Translations under genes and position numbers: made by a program
Shown: in pieces, positions 50,421-60,181 of the stretch
How the letters are laid out: each line of letters opens with the position of its first letter
Position numbering within the stretch: position 1 is the stretch's first letter
From: Seongchinamella sediminis
GTDB taxonomy: Bacteria > Pseudomonadota > Gammaproteobacteria > Pseudomonadales > Halieaceae
Assembly: GCF_003457605.1 (NCBI RefSeq)
Contig: NZ_QRAN01000011.1
Location: 1 to 64,000 of the forward strand
DNA: 64,000 nucleotides
Direction of reading: 5' to 3'
The notes under the pieces: model-generated
The model's input: the letters and a program-made list of their open reading frames with translations, nothing else
Told to the model about the DNA's origin: nothing
Database searches by the model: none

Positions 50421-51194
50421 TTAGCGAGGCTGCATCCGTATCGCGCCATCCAGGCGGATACACTCGGCGTTGAGGTAATCATTCTCGGCAATGAATACCG
50501 ACAGGTGGGCGATCTCCGCCGGTTTGCCCAGTCGCTGCGGATAACATACCGAAGCCTCCAGCGATTTGTAGGCCTGCTCGGGCAGGGATTCGAACAGCGG
50601 CGTGTGAATCAGGCCCGGGACAATGGTGTTGACGCGAATGCCATAACTGGCCAGGTCGCGTGCCATGGGCACTGTCATGCCGATCACACCACCCTTGGTG
50701 GCGGAGTAGGCAACCTGGCCGACCTGGCCCTCGTAACCGGCAACGGATGCGGTATTGATAATCACCCCACGGCCGCCGTCGTCATTGATGGGGTCGTTCT
50801 TGGCCATCTGTTCGGCGGCGTAACGGGACACATTGAAAGTGCCGGTCAGGTTGATGGCAATAACCGGATCCCACTGCTCGAGGGGGAACACCCCGTTCTT
50901 GCCGTAGGTTTTTGCGGCACTGCCAATGCCGGCAAAATTGTTGACGATATGCAGGGCGCCAAATTTTTCCACCACCTCGGCCACGGCGTTCCTGACGCTG
51001 TTTTCATCGGCCACGTTAACGCTCCAGAAGGCCACATTGTCGGCCCCCAGCTCGTCGATAAGGGCCTGCGCCCGTTCCGCGTTGAGGTCAAATATGGCGA
51101 CCTTGACTCCCTTGGCCACGTAGGCTTCCACGGTACCCTGGCCGAGGCCGGATGCGCCGCCGGTAACGATTGCTACTTTTCCTTGCAGATCCAT
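50421..51194 (-). CDS. SDR-type 3-hydroxyacyl-CoA dehydrogenase (HSD17B10-like)
   Basis: The start at 51194 (MDLQGKVAIVTGG) follows GGGAG seven bases upstream, giving 257 residues. It shows TGGASGLGQGT for NAD binding with Asp in IFDLNAE (NAD rather than NADP), INLTGTFNV and the active-site YSATKGG. The pattern matches type II 3-hydroxyacyl-CoA dehydrogenase (HSD17B10 type), which oxidises 3-hydroxyacyl-CoA, including 2-methyl branched forms. Fits the racemase and acyl-CoA dehydrogenase neighbours. A longer frame reaching 51491 is not supported. Confidence 0.88.
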   Translation of the reverse strand: MDLQGKVAIVTGGASGLGQGTVEAYVAKGVKVAIFDLNAERAQALIDELGADNVAFWSVNVADENSVRNAVAEVVEKFGALHIVNNFAGIGSAAKTYGKNGVFPLEQWDPVIAINLTGTFNVSRYAAEQMAKNDPINDDGGRGVIINTASVAGYEGQVGQVAYSATKGGVIGMTVPMARDLASYGIRVNTIVPGLIHTPLFESLPEQAYKSLEASVCYPQRLGKPAEIAHLSVFIAENDYLNAECIRLDGAIRMQPR

Positions 51195-51220
51195 GTTGAT
51201 TCTCCCTGGGATAATGGACG

Positions 51221-52396
51221 TTAGAAATTGCGGGTGTTGAAGGGAACGTAATCGTCCCCCAGGCAGTCGCGGCCGATAATCAGCTTCATGACCTCGGAAC
51301 TGCCCGCGTAAATGGTCGATATCTTGGCGTCGGTGTACTGGCGACTGATCGGGTACTCGTCCATATAGCCATGACCACCGTGCAGCTGTACGCCCAGCTC
51401 CGCCATCCGCACCTGCAATTCGCTGGTGTAGAGCTTGGCCTTGGCGGCATCCACGGCCGTGAAGCTGCCGGCGTTGAAGGCCCTGACACACTGGTCGATG
51501 TACACCTGGCTGATGTCGAGCTCGGTGCGCATTTCGGCAAGCTTGAACTGGGTATTCTGGAAGGCTGCCACCGGCTTGCCGAAGGCCTTGCGCTCCTTGA
51601 CGTAGTCCGCGGTCAGGTCCCAGGACAGCTGTGCGCCGCCAAGGTAGCCAACGGCGCCCAGCAAACGCTCTTCCGCCAGCCCCTGCATCAGGTAGTAAAA
51701 GCCCTTGCCGGACTCGCCCAGTACATTTTCCGCGGGCACTTTGACATCGTTGAAAAACAGCTCCGCGGTGTCCTGGGCCTTGAGACCCATTTTGCTGAGA
51801 TTGCGGCCTCGTTCAAAACCCTCCATGCCTCGTTCCACCAGGAACAGGGTCATGTGGTGGGGATTGTTCTCCGGATCGGTTTTGGCCGCGACCACCACCA
51901 GATCGGCATTGATGCCATTGGATATAAAGGTCTTGGAGCCGTTGAGCACCCAGTGATCGCCCTGCTCCACCGCGGTGGTGCGCATACCGGCCAGGTCTGA
52001 ACCGGCATCGGGCTCGGTCATGGCGATCGCCAGAATGCACTCGCCGCTGGCGCACCTGGGCAGGAAGCGGGCGCACTGCTCCTCGCTACCGAAGCGGGTC
52101 AGGTATGGGCCGACCAGGCGGCTGTGCAGGGTATTGAACCAGTCACCCGCGCGGGCGTAGTTGGTCTCCTCGATGATGATTTGTTCGAAACGAAAGTCGT
52201 CATCGCCCATACCACCGTGGCGTTCCTCGGGCCAGATCATCAGGAAGCCCTGCTCCCCTGCCCGGCGAAAAGCCTCGCGATCCACGATTCCAGCCTCACG
52301 CCACTCTTCCATATGTGGCACAATCTCTGCTGCCAGGAATTTGCGATAGGCATCGCGGAACATGTTCTGCTCTTCGGTAAAGTCTCTGGGGAGCAT
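51221..52396 (-). CDS. Acyl-CoA dehydrogenase
   Basis: The 391-residue FAD enzyme starts at 52396 after AGAGGT. Signature motifs are IAMTEPDAGSDLAG, KTFISNG, and the C-terminal ISTIYAGSSEVMKLIIGR, with the Glu at the usual catalytic site of the long-chain/isovaleryl-like group. It performs the first alpha,beta-oxidation of an acyl-CoA. First gene of the minus-strand acyl-CoA operon, divergent from the GGDEF gene. A frame extension to 52594 would overlap that gene's start. Confidence 0.93.
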   Translation of the reverse strand: MLPRDFTEEQNMFRDAYRKFLAAEIVPHMEEWREAGIVDREAFRRAGEQGFLMIWPEERHGGMGDDDFRFEQIIIEETNYARAGDWFNTLHSRLVGPYLTRFGSEEQCARFLPRCASGECILAIAMTEPDAGSDLAGMRTTAVEQGDHWVLNGSKTFISNGINADLVVVAAKTDPENNPHHMTLFLVERGMEGFERGRNLSKMGLKAQDTAELFFNDVKVPAENVLGESGKGFYYLMQGLAEERLLGAVGYLGGAQLSWDLTADYVKERKAFGKPVAAFQNTQFKLAEMRTELDISQVYIDQCVRAFNAGSFTAVDAAKAKLYTSELQVRMAELGVQLHGGHGYMDEYPISRQYTDAKISTIYAGSSEVMKLIIGRDCLGDDYVPFNTRNF

Positions 52397-52522
52397 TCTG
52401 GTGTACCTCTGAGATAGCGTTTGAAGTCGGCGGACAGTATGGTAAGGCGCCTTTTGGGCAACAATGACCGCCCCCGACAAATTAATTGACTGGAACTGAC
52501 AGCGAGTTGAGCTGAAACGGGC

Positions 52523-53695
52523 ATGGAGCAAATTTTTCCCGAGAACTGGGCCGTACTGCACCTGGGGCTGATTTTTGCCGTCACCCTGGCGCAAATGCTG
52601 GTGGTCTACGTGCTGAGTGATTCCAGCAATCCGCCCGCGGGACTGGGCCTGTTCACGGTGTATTTCATGGCCGCCCTGCTGGGCTGGATAGCCTTCACCC
52701 TGCAGCAGAGCGCCAGCGCACCCATGGCGGTAGACGTACCCGCCGTCGCTGCCATCCTCAACAGTTACATCCTCTTTATCGCCGCCGGCCAGCGAGCGGC
52801 TATCCGCGGCGGTAGAATTCTGCTTGGACTGCTATGCCTGCCGGGCTGTCTCAGTGCCTTCTTCCTCAGCAAGCAGCAGCTGTTTGTCACTCAGGTATTA
52901 CTGTCCGCCACGTTTTTCGCTGCGGCTGGCGTTATCAGCCTTGCGCGCTGCCTGCGGGAGAAAAATGTGGGTGACCTGATCATCGCCGGCGCGGCGCTGG
53001 TCATGGTCGCCGGCGCACTGACGTCCCTGTACTACTTTGCCGTACTGGAAGCCCACAAGCTGGGCCAGCTTATTGCCTTTGGCGCCCACAGCTGGGCCTA
53101 TGTGCTGGTAGCGGTCGGCTTCCTGGCCAGCGTGCTCATCGAGTACCAGCAGCACCTGTCGCACCTCGCCACGGAAGACCCACTGACCCGGCTGCTCAAT
53201 CGCCGCGGCCTGGAGGATGCCATGCGGGTCAGCATGGCCCACGCCAGCCGTCACGACCTGCCCACCGCCGCTATTGTCATCGATGTGGATCACTTCAAAC
53301 AGATCAATGACAGTTTTGGCCACGACACCGGTGACCAGGTCATTCGCCGGGTGGCGGCCATGATAGAGCGCATGTGCCGGGCCAGCGATGTCATCGCCCG
53401 CACCGGCGGCGAGGAATTTCTGGTCATTCTCACTGACACTGACCAGGCCGCAGCTCGTATACTGGCGGAACGTATCTGCAGAGGTATCGGCGAACGCCCG
53501 CTGCTGGTAGACCAGCAGCGCATACCGGTGACAGTCAGCCTGGGGGTCGCGGCTACGGTGGGTGAGGTGGACCTGGACGCCTTGACCCAGGAGGCCGATC
53601 AGGCCATGTATCTGGCGAAGCGCAGCGGCCGCAACCGGGTGGCATCGGTAAAGAGCGCCCCGGTACATTTGAGCAACGCCGGTGCAGGCGCCTGA
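52523..53695 (+). CDS. Membrane-bound GGDEF diguanylate cyclase
   Basis: The 390-residue protein has about six to seven TM segments in residues 10-205, then a GGDEF domain. The active site is GGEEF (295-299), competent for c-di-GMP synthesis. The inhibitory I-site RASD (286-289) sits five residues upstream, indicating product inhibition. No EAL domain is present. It is followed three bases later by an AraC-family regulator, so the two are co-transcribed, which hints that c-di-GMP signalling and this regulator share conditions. Confidence 0.93.
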   Translation: MEQIFPENWAVLHLGLIFAVTLAQMLVVYVLSDSSNPPAGLGLFTVYFMAALLGWIAFTLQQSASAPMAVDVPAVAAILNSYILFIAAGQRAAIRGGRILLGLLCLPGCLSAFFLSKQQLFVTQVLLSATFFAAAGVISLARCLREKNVGDLIIAGAALVMVAGALTSLYYFAVLEAHKLGQLIAFGAHSWAYVLVAVGFLASVLIEYQQHLSHLATEDPLTRLLNRRGLEDAMRVSMAHASRHDLPTAAIVIDVDHFKQINDSFGHDTGDQVIRRVAAMIERMCRASDVIARTGGEEFLVILTDTDQAAARILAERICRGIGERPLLVDQQRIPVTVSLGVAATVGEVDLDALTQEADQAMYLAKRSGRNRVASVKSAPVHLSNAGAGA

Positions 53696-53698
53696 CTG

Positions 53699-54706
53699 AT
53701 GGCCAGCCGCGATATTTCCGTTTCCGTTTATTTTGCCCGGGCCGTACTGAAGCACGCTGTGTCCCGCGGCCTCGATCCCATCGCCCTGCTGCGCAAAACG
53801 CGGATCTCGCCCCGCCTGCTGTTGGAGAATGACGCCCGGATATCCGCCGAACGCTTTGCCGACCTGCAGGTAAACACCATGCTGGCCATGGAAGACGAAG
53901 CCCTGGGCTATGCCTCGCGGCCCATGCCCCTGGGCTGCTGGTCGATGATGTGCCACGCGGTAATGGGCTGTGAAACCCTGGGCCAGGCGATGGCCCGCTA
54001 CTGCCGCTTCTACCAGTTATTCGAGTACGGCGTGAATCCCAGCCTGCTGGTAACAGGCGAGAGCGTGCGCCTGCGGGTAATAAATGTCGACAAAACCCTG
54101 GCAGCAGACCCGTACATGATCGAGCTGCTGTTGTTCAACGCCCATCGTTATTTCAGCTGGCTGGTGCAGGAACACCTGCCGCTGCAACAGGTGGAGCTGG
54201 CGTACGCCCCGGCCGCCCAGCTCACTGACTACCGCGCCATGTTTCTCGGCAACCCGGTGGCGTTCGAGCAGGACCACTCACAACTGGTACTGTCACCGGC
54301 TCTGCTGGACAAACGGATAACCCAGACCGAGCAATCACTGCGACACTTCCTGCGCCACCCGGTGCTGATCATGCTCACCCAGTCCTACAACCAGAACAGC
54401 TGGACAGCCCGGGTGCGTGAGCTGGTGCACCAGAACCTGGTGGATATGCCCGAGCTCAATGATGTGGCGAACATGCTGGAGGTCCATCCCCAGACCCTGC
54501 GCCGCAGGCTATCGGCCGAAGGCGCCACCTTCAAGGAGATCAAGAGCCAGGTGCGGCGTGATACCGCCCTGCACTTCCTCGGCAAGCAGGGCCTCTCTAT
54601 CGAGGAGATCGCCCACCGCGCGGGCTTCTCGGAGTCATCGGCGTTTATTCGCGCCTTCAAGGGCTGGACTGGCGTAACACCATACACCTACCGCAAAGGT
54701 CTTTAA
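53699..54706 (+). CDS. AraC-family transcriptional regulator
   Basis: The 335-residue protein belongs to the same subgroup as the regulator at 14890-15927. An N-terminal effector domain (GCWSMMCHAVMGCETLGQAM, about 78-97) is followed by a C-terminal double HTH (HPQTLRRRLSAEGATFKEIK, then IEEIAHRAGFSESSAFIRAFKGWTG). Regulators of this type commonly control acyl-CoA operons; the divergent acyl-CoA dehydrogenase operon is the most likely target. It starts three bases after the GGDEF stop. Confidence 0.9.
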   Translation: MASRDISVSVYFARAVLKHAVSRGLDPIALLRKTRISPRLLLENDARISAERFADLQVNTMLAMEDEALGYASRPMPLGCWSMMCHAVMGCETLGQAMARYCRFYQLFEYGVNPSLLVTGESVRLRVINVDKTLAADPYMIELLLFNAHRYFSWLVQEHLPLQQVELAYAPAAQLTDYRAMFLGNPVAFEQDHSQLVLSPALLDKRITQTEQSLRHFLRHPVLIMLTQSYNQNSWTARVRELVHQNLVDMPELNDVANMLEVHPQTLRRRLSAEGATFKEIKSQVRRDTALHFLGKQGLSIEEIAHRAGFSESSAFIRAFKGWTGVTPYTYRKGL

Positions 54707-54797
54707 CGCGTCAGGAGTTGCCGGTCGGTATCAGTTGACCGTATTCCCGGCCCGGAATTTCTGGCTTGCGGATTTTCAGCTATATTGAACCCAACAC

Positions 54798-57626
54798 ATG
54801 AACAGGAGCTTGCCGGTGTTAAAAATTGCGGTTCGGACCATCGTGGCGATTTATATTGCCTATGTGGCCATTGTGACCCTGGTTGTTATCCCGGCTGCCA
54901 ACTTCATCGCCCCGTGGTACATCGACCGGGAGTACGGGCGAAAATTGCGCACCGATATCATCCTGTTCAACCCCTTTTCCTTCAGCGCCGAAGTGCGGGG
55001 CGCCCAACTGCAGGAGGTCGACGGGGATCATTTTGTCAGCTTTGACAAGGCGGTGGCCAACCTGTCCCTGAGCAGTCTCTGGCACCCGGGGCTGGTCATG
55101 GACGAAATCAGCCTGGCCGGGCTGAACGCACACGTCCGCCACCTGCACGATTCGGTATTCAATTTTTCCGACCTCATCCCCCCAGCCGAACCGGAGGCCG
55201 CCGAAACTGCTGGCGAAGTACCGGCCATTACGATCAGGCGGCTGGCATTTGGCGCCGAGCTCATCACCCTGACTGACGAGGCCCGCGAGAAGCCCTTCAG
55301 CACCTATTATGACGGCATCGACATCGTGGTCACTGAACTGTCCACGGTGCTGGAAGACGGCAAACCCTACCAGATCAGCGCCATTGCCGAGGGCGGTGGC
55401 GAACTCTACTGGGAGGGCCAGGTATCCCTGCCCGAAGCCAGCAGCAGTGGCACGCTAAGCCTGTCGCGCCTGGACCTGCACACCTTGTGGCGCTTTGCCG
55501 AGCCCTGGCTCAACTTCGAGTTGCATGATGGCACCGCCTCCCTGGGCGGCAGCTACACCCTCAGCTGGGCCGAGGGGCTCAGCTACCAGGTACTGGAGGG
55601 CCAGCTGGAAATCAACAATCTGGACCTGGACCCACTGGACCCCGGTACGCTGCCTGACACCGGGGCAGACCTTGGCCGCTTGCACATCAGCGGAATCGAA
55701 GTCGATGGCGACCGGCAGCATGTCGAGGTGGCCGAAATCCGGGTGGAAAGTCCCGCCATATCAGGCTGGATGGAGGGGGAGCGGATCAGCCTGGCGGAAC
55801 TGTTTGTTGTGGACCTGCCAGACACCGGGGAAGAGCAGCCGCAAGCGCCGGCTGAGCCCGACAGCGGATGGACGGCCCACGTGGCCAGTATCCGCCTCGA
55901 CGCTGGCCGGGTCAGCTGGCGATCACCCTTCACCGAACCCGCTACCCTGGTCGCCGCGCCCATCGCCGCCAGTATCGAGTCTCTCAACTGGCCCCTGGCC
56001 GGCGATTCACCGATGGCGCTGGCGTTGACGCTCAATGCGGATACCCGCTTCGAGCTGAAGGGTGCCCTGGACCTGGCGGCGGGCGCCGGTGACATCGAGT
56101 ACTCGCTGAGCGAATTGTCAGTGCCGCTGTTCAACCCCAACCTTCCCGCGGCGCTCAAGGCAAGTATAACCAGCGGCACTGTCGACGTTGACGGGATGGT
56201 CACGCTGGACGAATTCCTGCCCGTGGAGGTACGCAGCAACGGCCAGGTCAGCGACTTTTCCGGGACCATTGAAGGCAGTGAACAGGCGCTTACCCGCTGG
56301 GAGAGCGTGCGCTGGGAAAATGTGCTGGTCAACCTCGAGCAGCGCAGCGCCCGCCTCGAGAAACTGCTGATTCACGACTATGAGGGACGGCTGCATATCG
56401 CGGAGGACGGCAGTATCAACGCATCGAAGGTGTGGCAGGAGGAAGTTGGCCAGCGCGCCGAAGAGATGGCCGAGGACATGCACCTGAACGACCCCTGGCA
56501 GCTGGAGATACCGGAAATTTTTATCTCCGACAGCGCCATCGATTTCATGGACGAGTCGCTGCCCATCCACTTCCGTACCGTGATTGGCGACGTCAACGGC
56601 GAGATACTCGACCTCGGCACCGGCGAGGATTCGTTGACCCGCGTCGATATCCAGGGAACGGTCGACGGCTACGCTCCGGTAGTGCTGGCGGGTTCCGCGG
56701 CGCCTTTTCGCGCGCCGCCCTTCCTCGACCTTGGCCTGACGTTCACCGGGGTGGACCTGGTGCTGCTCACTCCCTATTCCGGCACCTACGCCGGTTACAC
56801 AATCGAACAGGGCCTGCTCAACCTGGACCTCAAATACAGCCTGGAGGAAGGCTACCTCAGGGGCAAGAACGACGTCATCATCGACCAGCTCAGGCTGGGC
56901 GACCAGGTGGAGAGTGACAAGGCACTGGACCTGCCGCTCAAGCTCGCCCTCGCCCTGCTGACCGACCTGAACGGCATAATCGATCTCAAGGTGCCGGTTG
57001 AAGGCGATGTCAATGACCCCGAGTTCGGCCTCGGCACCGTGATCGCCGGCGCCTTCGTTAACCTGCTGACCAAGGCGGTTACCGCGCCCTTCAACCTGCT
57101 CGCCAGCCTGGTCGGTTCCGCCGAGGACCTGCAGCGGGTCGCGTTTCCTGTCGGCAGCAGTGCACTCAACCCCACGGCCACGACCAAGCTGGACCAGCTG
57201 GGCCAGGCCCTCAGCCAGCGGCCCAACCTCAACCTGGTAATAAGCGGCCGGGTCAATCCCCAACTGGATCGTGAGCGACTGCAGCGCGGCGTGCTGGAAG
57301 CACAGCTGCTGGAGCAAGGGGTGCCAGCTGAGGATATCAGCCGCCGGGATAGCGCTTACATTGAGGCGGTGAAGGCACGCTACCGTGAACTGGGCCAGAG
57401 CGGCGAGAATATCCCCTTCTCCGAGCAACTGGCGGCGGTTCGCGCCACCATGCCGGTCAGCGATGAACAACTGCTGCAGCTGGCCCGGGATCGCGGCGTG
57501 GCCGTGAAAGACTACCTGGTAAACCAGGCCGGGATCACAGCGGACCGCGCGGTTATCAACCAGCAGGGCCGGCTGGAGGCCGACAACAACAGCTACAGCG
57601 GCGTCGAGCTGGAACTCGATACCTGA
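54798..57626 (+). CDS. DUF748 (AsmA-like) envelope protein
   Basis: The 942-residue protein has one N-terminal TM segment (about 12-35), then a long periplasmic region of beta-strand repeats typical of DUF748/AsmA-like bridge proteins. It ends with an OmpA-like segment (FPVGSSALNPTATTKLDQLGQAL) and a charged helical tail. Such proteins are thought to move phospholipid between membranes or organise the envelope. A specific role is not known. It stands alone between araC and sprT. Confidence 0.85.
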   Translation: MNRSLPVLKIAVRTIVAIYIAYVAIVTLVVIPAANFIAPWYIDREYGRKLRTDIILFNPFSFSAEVRGAQLQEVDGDHFVSFDKAVANLSLSSLWHPGLVMDEISLAGLNAHVRHLHDSVFNFSDLIPPAEPEAAETAGEVPAITIRRLAFGAELITLTDEAREKPFSTYYDGIDIVVTELSTVLEDGKPYQISAIAEGGGELYWEGQVSLPEASSSGTLSLSRLDLHTLWRFAEPWLNFELHDGTASLGGSYTLSWAEGLSYQVLEGQLEINNLDLDPLDPGTLPDTGADLGRLHISGIEVDGDRQHVEVAEIRVESPAISGWMEGERISLAELFVVDLPDTGEEQPQAPAEPDSGWTAHVASIRLDAGRVSWRSPFTEPATLVAAPIAASIESLNWPLAGDSPMALALTLNADTRFELKGALDLAAGAGDIEYSLSELSVPLFNPNLPAALKASITSGTVDVDGMVTLDEFLPVEVRSNGQVSDFSGTIEGSEQALTRWESVRWENVLVNLEQRSARLEKLLIHDYEGRLHIAEDGSINASKVWQEEVGQRAEEMAEDMHLNDPWQLEIPEIFISDSAIDFMDESLPIHFRTVIGDVNGEILDLGTGEDSLTRVDIQGTVDGYAPVVLAGSAAPFRAPPFLDLGLTFTGVDLVLLTPYSGTYAGYTIEQGLLNLDLKYSLEEGYLRGKNDVIIDQLRLGDQVESDKALDLPLKLALALLTDLNGIIDLKVPVEGDVNDPEFGLGTVIAGAFVNLLTKAVTAPFNLLASLVGSAEDLQRVAFPVGSSALNPTATTKLDQLGQALSQRPNLNLVISGRVNPQLDRERLQRGVLEAQLLEQGVPAEDISRRDSAYIEAVKARYRELGQSGENIPFSEQLAAVRATMPVSDEQLLQLARDRGVAVKDYLVNQAGITADRAVINQQGRLEADNNSYSGVELELDT

Positions 57627-57629
57627 ACG

Positions 57630-58148
57630 TCAGCGGGGGCTGAGTACCAGCCGGCCGTTGCAATAACGGCACACATAGGTGCCGCTGCCCCTGAGGATAC
57701 GGTTGTGGCGAGTAGTGGAAACCTGGTGCTCGCGACAGTCACAGCGGTAGCGGTGGGTCTGCTGGCGCCGCTGGGGGATGCCCTCCAGGTCGGCCTTGAA
57801 GGTCACCTCGGGATCAGCCCCGAAAAACTGCATCAGCGCCCGCCATTCCTCGCCATGGGGCCGCACCGTTCCCGGGCCGTATACCTCATGGACGATGTAG
57901 TGGGCCACCTCATGCGGCACCGTGCTGTCGAGGTTGACCTGCCAGTACTTGGCGAATATCCAGGGATTGTAGCGAATTTCGCGCTTGCGGCCCTGGGCCC
58001 GGAACATACCGGCACTGGTGCCCCGCAAATCAAACCGTACGGGGATCCGCTCAAATGGCCGCTCCAGCACGTCCTCGGCCAGGCGGAGGTAGTACTCTGT
58101 GCGTTCCAGCACCTGCTGGCGCCGGTTTTCGGCGATGGGCTCGATCAA
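57630..58148 (-). CDS. sprT: SprT-like zinc protein
   Basis: The 172-residue protein has the SprT pattern: RGTSAGMF near residue 42, the zincin motif HEVAH (His79, Glu80, His83), RPHGEEW, and a C-terminal zinc ribbon with CDC and CRYC cysteines. It resembles the metalloprotease domain of eukaryotic Spartan, but its bacterial role is poorly defined. Translation appears to start at TTG 58148, as no in-frame ATG precedes the conserved region and family length fits. Convergent with the DUF748 gene, three bases apart. Confidence 0.85.
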   Translation of the reverse strand: MIEPIAENRRQQVLERTEYYLRLAEDVLERPFERIPVRFDLRGTSAGMFRAQGRKREIRYNPWIFAKYWQVNLDSTVPHEVAHYIVHEVYGPGTVRPHGEEWRALMQFFGADPEVTFKADLEGIPQRRQQTHRYRCDCREHQVSTTRHNRILRGSGTYVCRYCNGRLVLSPR

Positions 58149-58325
58149 GGTAACAGGGAGTGGCTGCGGGACATCCGCAAATGATAACAGAGCGGACCCT
58201 GACAGACTGTCACCTATGGTCTACTTTTTTGTTGTTCTGCGTCATTGGCAGTCAACCGGGCAGGCCACAGACTTTGCCCCCGTTATGTCCCGTCCGCGAC
58301 AATTCCATACAAATACAGAGAAAAT

Positions 58326-59345
58326 ATGACCGCACAAGATTTCGATACCGCCAGGCTGGGTGAATACCTGGCAGCATATCTGCCCGGGCTTAGCGGCCCG
58401 ATCAGCGCAGAAAAATTCCCCGGTGGCCAGTCCAATCCCACCTTCAAGCTGACCGCGGGCGACCAGAGTTGGGTGCTGCGCCGGAAGCCACCGGGCGAGC
58501 TGTTGAAATCAGCGCACGCGGTTGACCGCGAGTACCGGGTCATCAGCGCCCTGCAGGACACGCCGGTGCCGGTACCCCGCACGTATGTGCTGTGTGAAGA
58601 CGAGTCCGTGATCGGCTCCATGTTTTACGTGATGGAATACCTGGAAGGGAGAATCCTGTGGGACCCCACCGTACCCGAGGCGGCCAGTAACGAGGAGCGC
58701 GCGGCTATTTTTGACAGCATGAACGCCACTATGGCTGCCCTGCACAACGTCGATGTCGATGCGGTGGGCCTGTCCGACTACGGCAAGCCAGGCAATTATT
58801 TCGAGCGCCAGGTGGGGCGCTGGAGCAAGCAGTACCGGGCCTCGCAAACCCGCGAGATCCCGGAAATGGAGCGACTGGTGGACTACCTGGTCGCCAATAT
58901 GCCGGAAGATGACGGCCAGGTCAGCCTGGTACACGGTGACTACAGACTGGACAACCTCATGTTCCACGCCACCGAGCCGCGGGCAATCGCCGTGCTCGAC
59001 TGGGAACTGTCCACGCTGGGCAATCCGCTGGCGGACCTGGCCAACCAGTGCATGGCCTGGATGCTGCCCCGCGATGCGGGCATCTCCGGCATGAAGGGCG
59101 TTGACCGCCGGTCGCTGGGTATCCCCAGCGATGAGGAATACATCGCCCGCTACTGCGAGCGCACCGGCCGCAAAGGTATCGACAACTGGAACTTCTATAT
59201 TATTTTCTCCATGTTCCGCCTCGCTGCCATTGTGCAGGGCGTGGCCAAGCGGGCGGAAATGGGCAACGCCTCCAGCGCCGAGGCCAGCTCCCGTGGCGAG
59301 CTGGTAGTGCCGCTGGCCCAGACCGCGGTGGCAATGATCGACTGA
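58326..59345 (+). CDS. APH-family phosphotransferase (ACAD10/11 kinase-like)
   Basis: The 339-residue protein begins at ATG 58326. It has the kinase motifs LRRKPPGELLKSAH with VDREYRV for ATP binding, catalytic loop HGDYRLDN (203-210) and the DxE metal motif LDWELS (Asp225). It aligns with the kinase domain of ACAD10/ACAD11, which phosphorylates 4-hydroxyacyl-CoA for removal of the hydroxyl. This fits its place ahead of enoyl-CoA hydratase and thiolase. An aminoglycoside-resistance role is unlikely given the context. Confidence 0.88.
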   Translation: MTAQDFDTARLGEYLAAYLPGLSGPISAEKFPGGQSNPTFKLTAGDQSWVLRRKPPGELLKSAHAVDREYRVISALQDTPVPVPRTYVLCEDESVIGSMFYVMEYLEGRILWDPTVPEAASNEERAAIFDSMNATMAALHNVDVDAVGLSDYGKPGNYFERQVGRWSKQYRASQTREIPEMERLVDYLVANMPEDDGQVSLVHGDYRLDNLMFHATEPRAIAVLDWELSTLGNPLADLANQCMAWMLPRDAGISGMKGVDRRSLGIPSDEEYIARYCERTGRKGIDNWNFYIIFSMFRLAAIVQGVAKRAEMGNASSAEASSRGELVVPLAQTAVAMID

Positions 59346-59403
59346 CTGATTTTCAACCCTGAAAACCCGATGACCGGGGCAACTCATTTGCGGAGACAAC
59401 AGC

Positions 59404-60174
59404 ATGACTGACGAACAGCTGGTACTGGTAGACGTTGACGACGGTGTCATGACCATCACCATCAACCGCCCGAAGGCAAAAAACGCGGTGAATCTTGCGG
59501 TGGCCGAGGGAATGGCGGCAGCACTGGAAGAACTGGATAGCAATGACGATATCCGGGTGGCGATTCTGACCGGCGCCGGCGGCACCTTTTGCGCCGGCAT
59601 GGACCTGAAAGCCTTTGTCACCGGCGAATTGCCGGTGATTCCGGGGCGCGGTTTCGGCGGCCTGACAGAAAAGTCACCGCAAAAACCCCTGATCGCTGCG
59701 GTGGAAGGCTTCGCCCTGGCCGGCGGGCTTGAGCTGATGATTTCCTGTGACCTGATTGTCGCCGCCGAGGATGCCCAGTTCGGCATCACCGAGGTCAAGC
59801 GTGGCCTGGTGGCCGGTGCCGGCGGTCTGATGAAGCTGCCGCGCCAGATCCCGCCTCGCCTGGCCATGGAAATGGCCCTGCTCGGCGACTTCTCCGATGC
59901 CCAGCGGGTGCTGGACATGGGCCTGATCAACCGTGTGGTAGCCAAGGGTGAAGCGCTCGAGGCCGCCCGCGAACTGGCGGCGAAAATCGCCGCTAATGGT
60001 CCCCTGGCGGTGCGGGTCAGCAAACAGATCATGCTGGAGCAGGAAGACTGGTCCAGCGAGGAAATGTGGGCCAAACAGCAGGAACTGGCCAACCCGGTCT
60101 TCACCAGCGAGGACGCCATCGAGGGCGCCACAGCATTCGCGGAGAAACGCGCGCCCAACTGGAAAGGTAAATAA
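59404..60174 (+). CDS. Enoyl-CoA hydratase
   Basis: The 256-residue crotonase has the oxyanion-hole region GTFCAGMDLKAF and VEGFALAGGLEL. Both catalytic glutamates of classical hydratases are present: Glu130 in FGITEVKRGL and Glu156 in LAMEMAL. It should hydrate 2-enoyl-CoA in beta-oxidation. This contrasts with the crotonase at 48483-49271, which lacks the first Glu. It lies between the kinase-like gene and the thiolase, seven bases before the latter. Confidence 0.9.
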   Translation: MTDEQLVLVDVDDGVMTITINRPKAKNAVNLAVAEGMAAALEELDSNDDIRVAILTGAGGTFCAGMDLKAFVTGELPVIPGRGFGGLTEKSPQKPLIAAVEGFALAGGLELMISCDLIVAAEDAQFGITEVKRGLVAGAGGLMKLPRQIPPRLAMEMALLGDFSDAQRVLDMGLINRVVAKGEALEAARELAAKIAANGPLAVRVSKQIMLEQEDWSSEEMWAKQQELANPVFTSEDAIEGATAFAEKRAPNWKGK

Positions 60175-60181
60175 GGAACCG

